Assembly (NCBI GenBank): GCA_963821735.1
Contig: CAWGFK010000060.1
Coordinates: 62,001-126,000 of the forward strand
Length of the DNA stretch: 64,000 bases
Direction of reading: 5' to 3'
Source of the DNA: Laspinema sp963821735
GTDB taxonomy: Bacteria; Cyanobacteriota; Cyanobacteriia; Cyanobacteriales; Laspinemataceae
The notes below the pieces were generated by a model. That model was given only the letters and a program-made list of their open reading frames with translations, was not told where the DNA came from and searched no databases. Of this stretch, positions 1-8,921 are shown in pieces. Both the position numbers and the translations under genes were made by a program. Positions within the stretch are counted from its first letter, which is position 1; each line of letters starts with the position of its first letter.

Positions 1-167
1 AAGATGAAGGCGGATTGCTCAATAATTTTGCAAAAGAGCCGAAAATGTACACCGCCACCCCTCCAACGACCACGGAAAAACGTAACTACGCGGTCCAGGC
101 AGTTTTGGGCCTTTTATTAGTCAGCGGTTTATTGGTTTTAGCGGCCTCGATTTCTAACGTCAGCTAA
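1..167 (+). CDS. ssl1498-family light-harvesting-like protein, C-terminal part
   Basis: The reading frame is open from base 3 and ends with TAA at 165-167; the start lies left of the window. The visible 54 residues begin with the motif DEGGLLNNFAKEPKMY, which I recognise as the hallmark of the ssl1498 family of small cyanobacterial light-harvesting-like proteins. A short polar stretch and one hydrophobic helix (AVLGLLLVSGLLVLAASI) follow, close to the C-terminus. The protein is expected to sit in the thylakoid membrane as a single-span protein. Its exact role is not established, and association with photosystem or pigment-protein assembly is inference. Only the 5' end is missing, so nothing suggests a pseudogene. 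Confidence 0.8.
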   Translation, partial: DEGGLLNNFAKEPKMYTATPPTTTEKRNYAVQAVLGLLLVSGLLVLAASISNVS

Positions 168-194
168 TTAGAACAGCCTTTTTAAACCTCTTTT

Positions 195-292
195 ACGAAC
201 TGGGGGAGACGACGGAGTTCGTCACTACGAACAAAGCAGGAGATGACTGAAGTTGTTTCTGAATGTTTGTAGTAACGACTTGCTGTCGTTTC
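195..292. repeat. Degenerate copies of the GTAACGACT palindromic repeat
   Basis: Two imperfect stretches here resemble the repeat unit found in better-preserved form at 62.1-62.4 kb, including GTTTGTAGTAACGACTTGC followed by a TCGTTTC arm. They lie in the intergenic space between the ssl1498-family gene and the TPR gene. Nothing else is visible in 168-342. Confidence 0.45.
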
Positions 293-342
293 TTTTTTGA
301 ATTGTTCCGGACGATCGCCCAGGTGTTATCCCTCCTGAACCT

Positions 343-2667
343 TTGAGGAACTCCTGGAAAGAGTATCTGTTCACGCCAACTTTGCCGATGGAGTTAAGTG
401 TTCAGTGTCCCCTCGGCAGAGTTTGCATCCTTATTCCCTGCACTCGTGATCCTGATACGATGATCGTAACGGATATTCTTCCCCTAACAGTTTTGGACGT
501 TAATCGGCAAACCTACAAGCAGCTTAAACTGGCGCTGAGTCTGAATTTACGCCGTCAAATTTTTGTGGCGGTCTGTGATGACTTGCCTCTGCGAAACCGA
601 TTGGCAAAGGGTTTAGTTGCGGATTTGCAAGCGGATTGTGGATGTGGGGAAACCCAGGAGAATGGAGGGGGGAAAACGGGTAAATCCCAATATCCCCGAT
701 TGGTGAGTTTGGAGTTAAATCTTCAGGACCCCAATCCAGTCGCCCAAATTGAGGGATGGATCTCTCGTCATCCGCTACCGGATCGGCGATCGCCTTTGCC
801 GGTGTTTCAGGTCCTGGGATTGGAAAAATTAACCAAGGCGAGTCCAGCGGTGCAATGGTCCTTTTTAGCGGACTTAGAGGCGAGTGAGGGCCGTTTGAGT
901 GATCCAGGCGATCGCCTGTTTTCTTGTAGTATCCTACTCTGGGTATCTCGTCCTTGGGGTCGAACCATCGCCCAATCTGCACCCCAATTTTGGCATTGTC
1001 GCACAGGACTGTTTGAGTTTGAGGGCGAACCCACTCCCGTCGCCCCGTCTCCAGAGTACAGTCAAACCACCATTGAAGCATCCTCAGTCATCCCCCGGTT
1101 ACCCCAAGAAAATACTCCACCGCGACAATTACTCCCCTTAGAACAATCTCGCCTAGAAACAGAAGGCGACTACCTCCCCCACAAAACCCCCACCCCCCTA
1201 GTCATCACCCCTATCTCCCCCCTATCTCCCCCATCCCCCCTATCTCCCCCATCTCCCCCACTCCCCCCCAAACCTCCAGCAAAGCTGGTGGAATTAGTCT
1301 GGGCTACGGTTAATGCACGAACGAGCGCTGATGTCAAGGCGGAAGTTGTGCCTTCTGCGGCCAATACTCTGCCTCTGACACTCTTGGAACAGGTGGAACA
1401 ACTGCACCATAGCGGGACTTCTCGGGGGAAACTGGCGGATGCTTATCTGAAATTGGGTTCGTTTTATCGGGATGGGTTATCGAAGGGCAATAGTGGAGGC
1501 CAAAATGGGGCGACAGTCTCCCCGGAGTTGTTGCCGCAATATTTGACTCTGGCGATTCTGGCATATGAAGAGGCGATCGCCTTGATGGAGAAGGATGCGC
1601 CGGAGTGGGGGGATTTGGCCAATGACCTGGGAAATTGTCACTGGATGCGATCGCGCTATCAATTGCAACCGGAAGAGAAACTACCGCACTTATTCAAGGC
1701 GGTTGAACTCTATCACCAGGGATTGCAACATCTGGATGCGGAGGCCCAACCCGCTGTCTGGGCGCGGATTCAGAATAATTTAGGGGCAGTCTATAGCGAA
1801 TTGGCCCGGTATCAAGACCGTCAGGAGAATTTAGAACGTTCCATCGGGGCCTACCAACAAGCCTTACACTATCGGAAGGGGGAAGCCGGTGGGGATCTGC
1901 GGCCTTATGCTGCGACTCAGAATAATTTGGGAACTGCCTATTGGAACTTGGCCCAACATCGGGATGCGGTGGAGAATTTAAAACAAGCCGTCTCGGCCTA
2001 TAGTGAAGCGTTGCGACATCATTCGCGATCGGAACAACCCCTAGAATATGGGATGATTCAAAATAATTTGGGGACAGCCTATTGGAATTTAGCCCAATAT
2101 GAAAAACCGAAAGATTATCTAATGCTGGCGATCGCCGCCTATCAGATTGCATTAATGTATCGAACAAAACAGAAACTTCCCACGGCTCATGCTGCGACTC
2201 AAAATAATTTAGGAACCGCCTATTGGCATTTGGCCAATCACTCGGAATCGGAACCGGAACTGCGGGCGGAATTTTTAACTGAGGCGATCGCCGCCTACGA
2301 TGCAGCCATTACCTTGGGAGAGACACTCTCTCAACAGGCCGGGGGTCTGTCTTCTCCCCAAAAAATCTTAGCCTTTGATTTGATTGCCGCTCATACCAAC
2401 GTGGGATTGGCCCATTATCAACTGGTGACCCAAACCAGCGCCATCCCCGATGCCACCTGCCGCGCTCAACATCTCCATGCTGCCCTGGATCATTATATCC
2501 AAGGGGCAACGGCCACTGAAGACCAACCGGAACGACATCAAAATGCTTGGGCCTATATTGTCCAAATTGTCCGCACTATTTATGGGGAATTTGGCATCGA
2601 GGGACAAACTCGGGCATTATCGCGAGTCCCCGGTTCTCTGTTAAGTGAACTGATGCGCCGCTTGTAA
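343..2667 (+). CDS. Tetratricopeptide-repeat protein with N-terminal NTPase-like region
   Basis: 774 residues from a TTG start at 343; an ATG at 388 (MELSVQ) is an alternative and no strong ribosome-binding site decides. Residues 1-230 form a conserved-looking domain with a weak resemblance to the degenerate NTPase-like N-terminal regions of cyanobacterial TPR/STAND proteins; no Walker A motif is visible. Residues about 281-312 are a proline/serine linker (SPPSP repeats). From about 345 to 690 there are TPR-like repeats of about 45 residues, four of which carry the signature QNNLG.AY..LA, typical of TPRs found beside CHAT and STAND domains. It is probably a cytoplasmic protein-interaction scaffold. 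No catalytic domain is seen and the function is unknown. Confidence 0.75.
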   Translation: MRNSWKEYLFTPTLPMELSVQCPLGRVCILIPCTRDPDTMIVTDILPLTVLDVNRQTYKQLKLALSLNLRRQIFVAVCDDLPLRNRLAKGLVADLQADCGCGETQENGGGKTGKSQYPRLVSLELNLQDPNPVAQIEGWISRHPLPDRRSPLPVFQVLGLEKLTKASPAVQWSFLADLEASEGRLSDPGDRLFSCSILLWVSRPWGRTIAQSAPQFWHCRTGLFEFEGEPTPVAPSPEYSQTTIEASSVIPRLPQENTPPRQLLPLEQSRLETEGDYLPHKTPTPLVITPISPLSPPSPLSPPSPPLPPKPPAKLVELVWATVNARTSADVKAEVVPSAANTLPLTLLEQVEQLHHSGTSRGKLADAYLKLGSFYRDGLSKGNSGGQNGATVSPELLPQYLTLAILAYEEAIALMEKDAPEWGDLANDLGNCHWMRSRYQLQPEEKLPHLFKAVELYHQGLQHLDAEAQPAVWARIQNNLGAVYSELARYQDRQENLERSIGAYQQALHYRKGEAGGDLRPYAATQNNLGTAYWNLAQHRDAVENLKQAVSAYSEALRHHSRSEQPLEYGMIQNNLGTAYWNLAQYEKPKDYLMLAIAAYQIALMYRTKQKLPTAHAATQNNLGTAYWHLANHSESEPELRAEFLTEAIAAYDAAITLGETLSQQAGGLSSPQKILAFDLIAAHTNVGLAHYQLVTQTSAIPDATCRAQHLHAALDHYIQGATATEDQPERHQNAWAYIVQIVRTIYGEFGIEGQTRALSRVPGSLLSELMRRL

Positions 2668-3134
2668 CCCAGTTTGGTCTATCTCGGTTTGAAGGTTGAC
2701 AATTGTTAATAGCGAACAAGTTCAACCGACTGGAGAGACTGGAAGCGAGGGGATACCTGGACAAGGAAAACCCCCAAGGTCATCATTCAAAAATTCAACA
2801 ATAAAAGCCAAGAATTGGCGAGATGACCCGTCATTTTTTTGAAACCAGAACAGGTATAAACTCAACTCGAAGGATAACCCAGAAGATTGCTATAATAATC
2901 ACCAAAGAATAATGGGATTTTAATAAAGAAGAGGGGGTCAGAGCCAGCCAACGGGCAACCCCCCGCCCAAATCGGTCAGGCAATTGGGAAGCGAGCAAAA
3001 TTCTAAGGGCAGCATCAGGAGAAGGCTTAAAAAACGTATCCGACTGCTAACTAAAGCAACTGCTAGATCACACGAGCGACCCAGGCAAACCGATTTGAAA
3101 AAACAGTAAACAAAAGCACTAGGAATTTTTGGGC
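2668..3134. other. Intergenic region with probable long 5' leader
   Basis: No credible gene lies in these 467 bases. An extended -10 element sits at 2888-2896, so the downstream helicase mRNA may carry a leader of about 230 nt. Within it, GGGGGT near 2933 can pair with ACCCCC near 2957. I do not recognise a known RNA family. Confidence 0.3.
2888..2896 (+). promoter_or_regulatory. Extended -10 promoter element (TGCTATAAT)
   Basis: TGCTATAAT matches the TGnTATAAT extended -10 consensus of the housekeeping sigma factor. There is no good -35 hexamer 17 bases upstream, which is normal for extended -10 promoters. It would drive the Ski2-like helicase gene. Confidence 0.35.
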
Positions 3135-5837
3135 GTGAACAGTACCCCTATCTTGAAAAAATTTGAGTCAAACAACCTGTTTCCCTTTGCGTTAGATCGA
3201 TTTCAGCATGAGGCGATCGCCGCCTTAGAAGCAGGCCGGTCCGTGGTGGTTTGTGCGCCCACGGGGTCCGGAAAAACCTTAATTGGAGAATACACCATCC
3301 ACCGCGCCTTAAAACGGGGTGGACGAGTCTTTTACACCACCCCCCTCAAGGCCCTCTCTAACCAAAAACTGCGCGACTTTCGCCAACAGTTTGGGGAGGA
3401 AAACGTGGGACTCCTCACCGGGGATATCTCCATCAACCGGGATGCAGCGGTGTTGGTGATGACCACGGAAATTTTTAGAAATATGCTCTATGGCACCTCC
3501 ATCGGGGCCGTGGGGACCTCCTTGCATGGGGTTGAGGCAGTGGTTCTGGACGAATGCCACTACATGAACGATCGCCAACGGGGAACCGTCTGGGAAGAAT
3601 CAATTATCTACTGTCCTCCAGAGATTCAGCTAGTGGCCCTCTCTGCCACCGTTGCCAATGCCGGACAGTTGACCGAATGGATCTCCGAAGTCCACGGTCC
3701 CACCGAGTTAATTTACTCCGACTATCGACCCGTTCCCCTGGAATATTACTTTTGCAGCGCCAAGGGACTATTTCCCCTGCTGAGTAAAGATGGCACTAAA
3801 ATCAACCAGCGCCTGATTAAAACCCCAGGGAAAGGCAGAGGGTCGAATCGAGACGAACCGGGGTTAATCGAGTTATTGACCCATTTGCATGAAAAAAATA
3901 TGCTTCCGGCGATTTACTTCATCTTCAGTCGTCGGCGATGTGATGATGCAGTGACCCAAGTTTCGGATCTGAGTCTCGTCAGTCCGAAAGAAGCGGCCCA
4001 ACTGCATAAACGAGTCCATGAATTTTTAGCCAAAAACCCAGAAGCGGAACGCACAGGACAACTGCAACCCCTGCTGCGGGGAATTGCTGCCCATCATGCC
4101 GGAATTTTGCCCGCTTGGAAAGGATTAGTCGAAGAACTGTTTCAGGCGGGGTTAATTAAAGTCGTCTTTGCCACGGAAACCCTGGCGGCAGGTATTAATA
4201 TGCCTGCTAGAACGACAGTGATTTCTAGTTTATCCAAGCGCACCGATGATGGACATCGACTTTTAAAAGCCTCAGAATTCCTCCAAATGTCCGGTCGCGC
4301 CGGTCGTCGAGGGATGGATGAACGGGGGTATGTGGTCACGGTGCAGACCCGGTTTGAAGGGGCAAAAGAAGCGTCCTACTTAGCGACTGTGGGACCGGAC
4401 CCGTTGGTGAGTCAGTTTACTCCCACTTACGGGATGGTCTTAAATTTGCTGCAAACCCATACTTTAGAAGAAACCAAAGAACTGGTGGAATCGAGTTTTG
4501 GGCAGTATTTGGCAACCTTGCACCTGCAACCGAAACTCCAAGATATTTCCAAACAAACCCAGGAACTGGCGAGTTTGAAAAAGCAGTTACAAGGGGTGGA
4601 TGAGGACCTGTGCAAGGGATATCAAAAATTACGCGATCGCATGAAGGTGGAAAAGCAACTGCTCAAAACCCTAGAGGAGCAAGCGCGAGAATCCACCCGG
4701 ACGATCGCCGCTCAAGCCCTGCCAACGGCTGAACCGGGACAGTTGCTCAGTCTCAAAGGCCGTCATATTGTCACCAAAGAACCCATTTTGGCGGTTTTGG
4801 TCGCCAAAGCACCGGGACCTGGGAAATCGCCGATTTTGGTCTGTCTGAGTCAAAGTAATCGCTGGTATGTGGGGACCGGACTGGATGTGGTGGAATTGCA
4901 TGAACCGCTTCCGAAGTGGAATCAATTTGAATCCCCGATACCTCCGGGGGAATTGGTGTTGAAACCGGGACAATCGCGCAAGGGGAATGAAGATACAGCG
5001 GCGATCGCTCAGTTGATTCCCAGTTCAGTTCCCACCTTTTATGCGCCAGAAGTCGTGGAACAGGAGGGGCGAATTGCGGCCCTGCAAGGTCAACTCAAGG
5101 ACCATCCCCTGAATCAATATGGACATCCCGGTACTCTGGTTAAACATTTCAAACGCTATAAGAGACTAGAAAGTGACCTATCCAAGGTTAAAAATAAGCT
5201 GGATAGCCATCTGACGGCGCACTGGGAAGAGTTTCTGGATTTGATTAATATTCTGCAACAGGTGGGATGTTTACGACAGTTGGAAACCCAAACCGATGGG
5301 GATGAAGATGCGATCGAAAATCTGACCTTTGAGGTGACTTCCTTGGGGGAAAGTGCAGCAGCGATTCGGGGAGATAACGAGTTGTGGTTAGGATTGGCCC
5401 TGATGTCCGGCTGTTTGGAATGGTTAGAACCCCATCAGTTTGCTTGTGCTTGTGCCGCCTTGGTGACAGAGGTTTCTCGTCCCGATAATTGGACGAATTA
5501 TAATCTGTCCCGAGAGGTGGATGGGGCGTTATCGCAACTGCAAGGAGAACGACGGAAACTGTTTCAACTGCAACACCGGCATCGGGTGACCCTGCCGATT
5601 TGGTTGGAAAGGCAATTAATTGCGATCGTGGAAGAGTGGGCGCTGGGAGTGGAATGGAACGAACTCTGTGCGAATACGAGTTTAGATGAGGGGGATATTG
5701 TGCGGATGTTGCGCCGGACTTTGGATTTCTTGTCTCAGATTCCCTACGTTCCTCATATTTCTGAGGGGTTAAAGGTGAATGCTTATCGGGCAATTCAGTT
5801 GATTAATCGCTTCCCGGTGAATGAGACAGTGGATTAA
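3135..5837 (+). CDS. DEAD/DEAH-box (Ski2/Mtr4-like) RNA helicase with DSHCT-like C-terminus
   Basis: About 900 residues. I prefer the GTG at 3135 over an in-frame TTG at 3129, because AGGA at 3121-3124 gives correct spacing only for the GTG. Superfamily 2 motifs appear in order: Walker A APTGSGKT near residue 43, motif Ia TTPLKALSNQK, motif II DECH, motif III SAT, motif IV region FIFSRRRCDD, motif V ATETLAAGINMPAR and motif VI QMSGRAGRRGMDERG. The last 170 residues resemble the DSHCT domain of Ski2/Mtr4 helicases. This family unwinds structured RNA in decay or ribosome maturation; a cyanobacterial/plastid (ISE2-like) role is inferred from the family. It appears to be a single-gene unit with its own promoter and a downstream hairpin. 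Confidence 0.9.
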   Translation: MNSTPILKKFESNNLFPFALDRFQHEAIAALEAGRSVVVCAPTGSGKTLIGEYTIHRALKRGGRVFYTTPLKALSNQKLRDFRQQFGEENVGLLTGDISINRDAAVLVMTTEIFRNMLYGTSIGAVGTSLHGVEAVVLDECHYMNDRQRGTVWEESIIYCPPEIQLVALSATVANAGQLTEWISEVHGPTELIYSDYRPVPLEYYFCSAKGLFPLLSKDGTKINQRLIKTPGKGRGSNRDEPGLIELLTHLHEKNMLPAIYFIFSRRRCDDAVTQVSDLSLVSPKEAAQLHKRVHEFLAKNPEAERTGQLQPLLRGIAAHHAGILPAWKGLVEELFQAGLIKVVFATETLAAGINMPARTTVISSLSKRTDDGHRLLKASEFLQMSGRAGRRGMDERGYVVTVQTRFEGAKEASYLATVGPDPLVSQFTPTYGMVLNLLQTHTLEETKELVESSFGQYLATLHLQPKLQDISKQTQELASLKKQLQGVDEDLCKGYQKLRDRMKVEKQLLKTLEEQARESTRTIAAQALPTAEPGQLLSLKGRHIVTKEPILAVLVAKAPGPGKSPILVCLSQSNRWYVGTGLDVVELHEPLPKWNQFESPIPPGELVLKPGQSRKGNEDTAAIAQLIPSSVPTFYAPEVVEQEGRIAALQGQLKDHPLNQYGHPGTLVKHFKRYKRLESDLSKVKNKLDSHLTAHWEEFLDLINILQQVGCLRQLETQTDGDEDAIENLTFEVTSLGESAAAIRGDNELWLGLALMSGCLEWLEPHQFACACAALVTEVSRPDNWTNYNLSREVDGALSQLQGERRKLFQLQHRHRVTLPIWLERQLIAIVEEWALGVEWNELCANTSLDEGDIVRMLRRTLDFLSQIPYVPHISEGLKVNAYRAIQLINRFPVNETVD

Positions 5838-5893
5838 GCCATTGGCAGGGATTTGAAGGCTCCTCAAACGCTTTAGGTTTGGGGGTGCGATCG

Positions 5894-5917
5894 CCCTCCC
5901 CGATATTTTGGGGAGGG
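5894..5917 (+). terminator. Hairpin downstream of the helicase gene
   Basis: CCCTCCCC at 5894-5901 pairs perfectly with GGGGAGGG at 5910-5917 across an 8-base loop. The T-run that follows is weak, so this is a plausible but not classic intrinsic terminator. Confidence 0.4.
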
Positions 5918-5979
5918 TTAGGGTTTTACTCAACATTCCGCTTTATTGATTAGCCGTTTCGTTCGAGAGGATAGAGAAG

Positions 5980-6216
5980 GTGAAAGAATATACATTTAAA
6001 CTGGATGATTCAATCAGCCAATTTGTTGAACAGTTCCAAGACTATGGGTTTCAAGATTCGAGGGCGCTTGTTATGGCAGCCCTGCAACGATTCCAATCGG
6101 CTTTAGAATCAGCTCAATTACAGGAATCAGCCGCCCTTTATGCGGAAATCTATGAAGAAGAACCCGAGTTACAAGCACTAGCTGAATCTGGGTTAGAAGA
6201 ATGGCCGAAAGAATAA
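5980..6216 (+). CDS. Antitoxin of a MazEF/PemIK-like pair
   Basis: 78 residues from a GTG start at 5980 preceded by GAGAAGG-type purines. The N-terminus (KEYTFKLDDSISQFVEQFQDYGFQDSRALVMAALQRFQ) has the strand-helix-helix layout of ribbon-helix-helix DNA-binding antitoxins. The C-terminal half is acidic, as expected for a toxin-wrapping tail. The gene overlaps the start of the MazF-like toxin gene by 16 bases, the usual type II toxin-antitoxin arrangement. By family, it should neutralise the toxin and autoregulate the operon. The antitoxin call rests on size, fold pattern and position. Confidence 0.75.
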   Translation: MKEYTFKLDDSISQFVEQFQDYGFQDSRALVMAALQRFQSALESAQLQESAALYAEIYEEEPELQALAESGLEEWPKE

Positions 6217-6563
6217 AACTCTATCGGGGTATAATTATTGATGTTAATCTTAACCCGACCAAAGGTTCAGAAACTGGAAAAATTAGACCTTGTATTGTGG
6301 TTACAAATAACACCTACAATGAGCGAGTACCCGTTATTCAAGTTGTCCCGATTACGGCATGGAGCGACAAAAAAGCTCGGATTATAACAAATGTTGAGAT
6401 TTTGCCATCGGCAGGGAATGGATTGACTAAACAATCTATTGCAGATTGCTTGCAAACCCGCCCGATTGATTATCGATCTCGCTTGGTTGCCATTCGCGGT
6501 GAACTTGAACCCGAACTTTTACTAAAAATTGATAATGCTCTGAGAACTGTGTTTTCTTTATAG
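6201..6563 (+). CDS. Type II toxin, PemK/MazF-family endoribonuclease
   Basis: 120 residues starting at ATG 6201 inside the antitoxin gene. The hallmark motifs are present: YRGIIIDVNLNPTKGSE, then IRPCIVVTNNTYNE, VPIT near residue 50, and a final IRGELEPELLLKIDNALR helix. MazF-family enzymes cleave single-stranded mRNA at short motifs and slow translation when the antitoxin is degraded. Length matches the family, no residues look missing, and the pair appears intact. It would be cytoplasmic and co-regulated with the upstream gene. Confidence 0.88.
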   Translation: MAERIKLYRGIIIDVNLNPTKGSETGKIRPCIVVTNNTYNERVPVIQVVPITAWSDKKARIITNVEILPSAGNGLTKQSIADCLQTRPIDYRSRLVAIRGELEPELLLKIDNALRTVFSL

Positions 6564-6596
6564 AAACCAGAGCTAGAAGTGTAACGATTTCGGTAT

Positions 6597-6672
6597 TTTC
6601 ATTCAAACTTGTGCAATCTCGTGACTGCCTAATTGCCTCATCCTAACCTATCTCGTTACCTCAACAGACCCC
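6597..6672. repeat. Intergenic sequence repeated at 8847-8922
   Basis: This stretch, lying 3' of the DUF433 gene, is similar by eye (roughly three quarters of bases) to the stretch just before the helicase gene at 8922, sharing the core TCGTGACTG followed by TTAATT/CTAATT-type runs and a TATC..GTTACC block. It may be a relic of a duplicated gene end. Confidence 0.4.
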
Positions 6673-6892
6673 CTACCACAGCAATTAGGCGGCGCTCTCG
6701 GTCAGCTGCAAACTCCAAACAAGCTTTGATATCTTCCTCAGTTAACTCTGGAAAATCATCTAAGATTTCTGCATGGGACATTCCTGCTGCCAACCAACCC
6801 AATACATCATACACTGTAATTCGCATTCGCCGAATGCAAGGCTTGCCTCCTCGCTTACCGGCTTCGATGGTAATAATATTTTGGTAACTCAT
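6656..6892 (-). CDS. DUF433 domain-containing protein (orphan antitoxin-like)
   Basis: 78 residues from ATG at 6892; an in-frame TTG lies two codons upstream. The protein starts MSYQNIITIEAGKRGGKPC, the signature DUF433 opening, and continues with RMRITVYDVLGWLAAGMS and the helix ILDDFPELTEEDIKACLEFAADRE. DUF433 proteins are small winged-helix-like proteins usually paired with a downstream DUF5615 PIN-like toxin. Here the space downstream on this strand is only 92 bases and is followed by the convergent mazF-like gene, so the partner is absent. It could be a solitary regulator or the survivor of a decayed toxin-antitoxin pair. Confidence 0.8.
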   Translation of the reverse strand: MSYQNIITIEAGKRGGKPCIRRMRITVYDVLGWLAAGMSHAEILDDFPELTEEDIKACLEFAADRERRLIAVVGGLLR

Positions 6893-6984
6893 AGCCAAGT
6901 CAAGTTTAGGGGTTTTCTTTAGTCTAGCCTATAGCATTTCCCAGAATTATGATACTCCATACGGTATTTAAAGGTCTATAAAAA

Positions 6985-7048
6985 TTTCTTGTAGGGGCTT
7001 CGATGCCTTGCGCCCTTTGTAGGGCGCAAGGCATTGCGCCCCTACAAA
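6985..7048. repeat. Palindromic GTAGGGGCGCAAGG repeat, partial MITE core
   Basis: TTGTAGGGGC at the left and GCCCCTACAA at the right enclose GCGCCC/GGGCGC arms, forming a long imperfect palindrome. It matches the central part of the MITE family seen complete at 8.7, 23.9 and 27.5 kb but lacks the outer CCCTGTCAAGG ends. It sits 3' of the TPR gene on the minus strand and could fold as a terminator-like hairpin. Confidence 0.65.
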
Positions 7049-7124
7049 TACAGATTGACGCGCCTCGTTTGTGTAAAAATTGTCCAATTCCTACAAGCTA
7101 CGTTCCATAAAATACCCCTATCAA

Positions 7125-8534
7125 TTACCGCCTTCGCCGACTGCGGAAGCTACCTCCACGAGTACGAGAGGGGGTGCGAATGGAGTTTGAGTTTCGTGGC
7201 GGGTTGGGAACGTTCACCCGAGGGGAATTATTGGATTTTCTCGGGGATACATAGTAATAAATTTCATTGCAGGGATTTCCCCCAGCGTCTCCGCATTCTT
7301 GATAGTCGGCATAATCGCTTTCATCAAGATTAGATGCAGTTGTTGCTTGCAAATAGTCGATGATTTTTTGCGCTAATTCTTGATTGGGAGTATCCCCTTG
7401 TTGAGAAAAGAGTTGGGCAGCTTTCTGGAAGTCTGCCATTGCGGAGGAGGGGTTGTTGAGCGCATAGTGAGCGCCACCTCGTTCCAGATAGGCTTGAGCA
7501 TAATTGGGCTGGTTTTGAATGGCGAGATTGTAGTCTTCTAGGGCTTTTTCCTCATTGCCGAGTTCATAATGAGATAACCCTCGGTTGTAGTAGGCTTCGG
7601 CAAAGTTAGAATTGAGTTGGATGGCTTTGTCATAGTGTTGAATGGCTTGGAGATTATTTCCGAGTTCTGAGTAAGCGATTCCTTGTCCGATGTAGGCTTC
7701 CGGTTGGCTGGGATTCAGGCCGATCGCCTGGTTAAAATATTGAAGAGCCCGCCGATAGTCTCGTTTACTAATTTCCGCAGCGCCTCGATTATTAAAGTCT
7801 ACCGATTTTTGAGCCGTCGCCATTCGATTGTTAATGTTGGCCAGATTAGTCTGATAGCTGGATAATTTTTGTTCTGCGGTTGCACTGACGATGGTATCGG
7901 GAGAAATGCTCTCTAATTGCCCGATCGCTTCTTGCCATTTCCCCCGTGCTTTGGCCCAAACTTGCACCGGATGAGGAGGATTTTGGACGAGCAATGCCGC
8001 TTCCATTGCCAGGGTTTCTGCTCGTTTGAGGCGTTCGGTTGCGGTGAGGTTTAGTTGTAGCGTAGTTTGGAGCGATCGCAATTGGGGTAAATTAGCCTGG
8101 GCTTGTTGATAGTTGAATCCCGGTAAATTAGGAGTTTTTTCTAGGATAGCCGTGGCGGTTTGGAGGGTTTGGCGGTGCTGTTTCAGGAGGTCAATATCTA
8201 CGGTTTTTTGCGCCGTTTCTATCTCAGTGCCAATGGTGGTTGAGGTAGTGATCGCCCAATTCTGAACCTTGAATGCGGCGATCGCACTTCCCCCCACCGC
8301 CAATCCCAACAAGGCGATCGCGGCGAGCAATGCTTTGGGTTTCCCGGAAGAGGGCGAAGCGACTGGATTCGGTGACATTTCCGGGCGATCGTCTGCCTCA
8401 GTTTGCGCCGATTCTGCTGCCCGTGGCGGTGCGATCGCCGGAGGTAACTGCGCTAACTTTAAATCCATCTCCATCCCCTGACGCAATTGCTGCAACTCTA
8501 ACTCAATCTCAAAGTCCTTACCCTGTTGATCCAT
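7125..8534 (-). CDS. Membrane-anchored TPR protein with basic C-terminal tail
   Basis: 469 residues starting at MDQQGKDFEIELELQ. Residues 1-65 are cytoplasmic, with an alanine/proline-rich stretch. One transmembrane helix (ALLAAIALLGLAVGGSAIAAF) lies at about 68-88. Residues about 190-235 carry a motif W.KA..KWQEAI..LESI, shared with the lipoprotein at 59.1-60.5 kb. Residues about 245-370 hold at least three clear TPRs (RDYRRALQYFNQAI, NNLQAIQHYDKAIQL, NEEKALEDYNLAIQ). The tail ends in an Arg/Ser/Asn-rich segment finishing SFRSRRRR. It is probably an interaction scaffold anchored in the plasma or thylakoid membrane. No enzyme domain is visible and function is unknown. Confidence 0.8.
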   Translation of the reverse strand: MDQQGKDFEIELELQQLRQGMEMDLKLAQLPPAIAPPRAAESAQTEADDRPEMSPNPVASPSSGKPKALLAAIALLGLAVGGSAIAAFKVQNWAITTSTTIGTEIETAQKTVDIDLLKQHRQTLQTATAILEKTPNLPGFNYQQAQANLPQLRSLQTTLQLNLTATERLKRAETLAMEAALLVQNPPHPVQVWAKARGKWQEAIGQLESISPDTIVSATAEQKLSSYQTNLANINNRMATAQKSVDFNNRGAAEISKRDYRRALQYFNQAIGLNPSQPEAYIGQGIAYSELGNNLQAIQHYDKAIQLNSNFAEAYYNRGLSHYELGNEEKALEDYNLAIQNQPNYAQAYLERGGAHYALNNPSSAMADFQKAAQLFSQQGDTPNQELAQKIIDYLQATTASNLDESDYADYQECGDAGGNPCNEIYYYVSPRKSNNSPRVNVPNPPRNSNSIRTPSRTRGGSFRSRRRR

Positions 8535-8663
8535 TTTTCCTACCGCCTGCTCGTTGGTCTATGGAACGCCTACCCGAATTTGGGATATCCTGATTTTACT
8601 GTGGTTCGGACTGACAGAATGCATCGGTTTTGACTTGAACACCAGAACCGGCGGGGGTTAAAA

Positions 8664-8793
8664 CCTAGCCCTGTCAAGGTGGTAAATTTAATGAAGAAAA
8701 ATCGTTATTTCTTGTAGGGGCGTATTGCATACGCCCTCCGGAGGGCCTGCACATTGCGCCCCTACAATCTACACACCTTGACAGGGCTAGGGT
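8664..8793. mobile_element. MITE (CCCTGTCAAGG family), complete copy
   Basis: The ends CCTAGCCCTGTCAAGGTG and CACCTTGACAGGGCTAGGG are inverted repeats, and the interior holds the GTAGGGGCG...GCGCCCCTAC palindrome. The direct repeats GGGTTAAAACC (8655-8665) and GGGTTCAAACC (8790-8800), 10 of 11 identical, flank it and look like a target-site duplication. No coding capacity. Confidence 0.75.
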
Positions 8794-8921
8794 TCAAACC
8801 TCCGCTGGTTCTTGCAACTGGTTTAAGATGTCGGATGCATCGCTCATTTCCTTCAAACTTTGGCAAGTTCGTGACTGTTTAATTTCCTAACCCTAAACTA
8901 TCCTGTTACCCCATCAACCCC

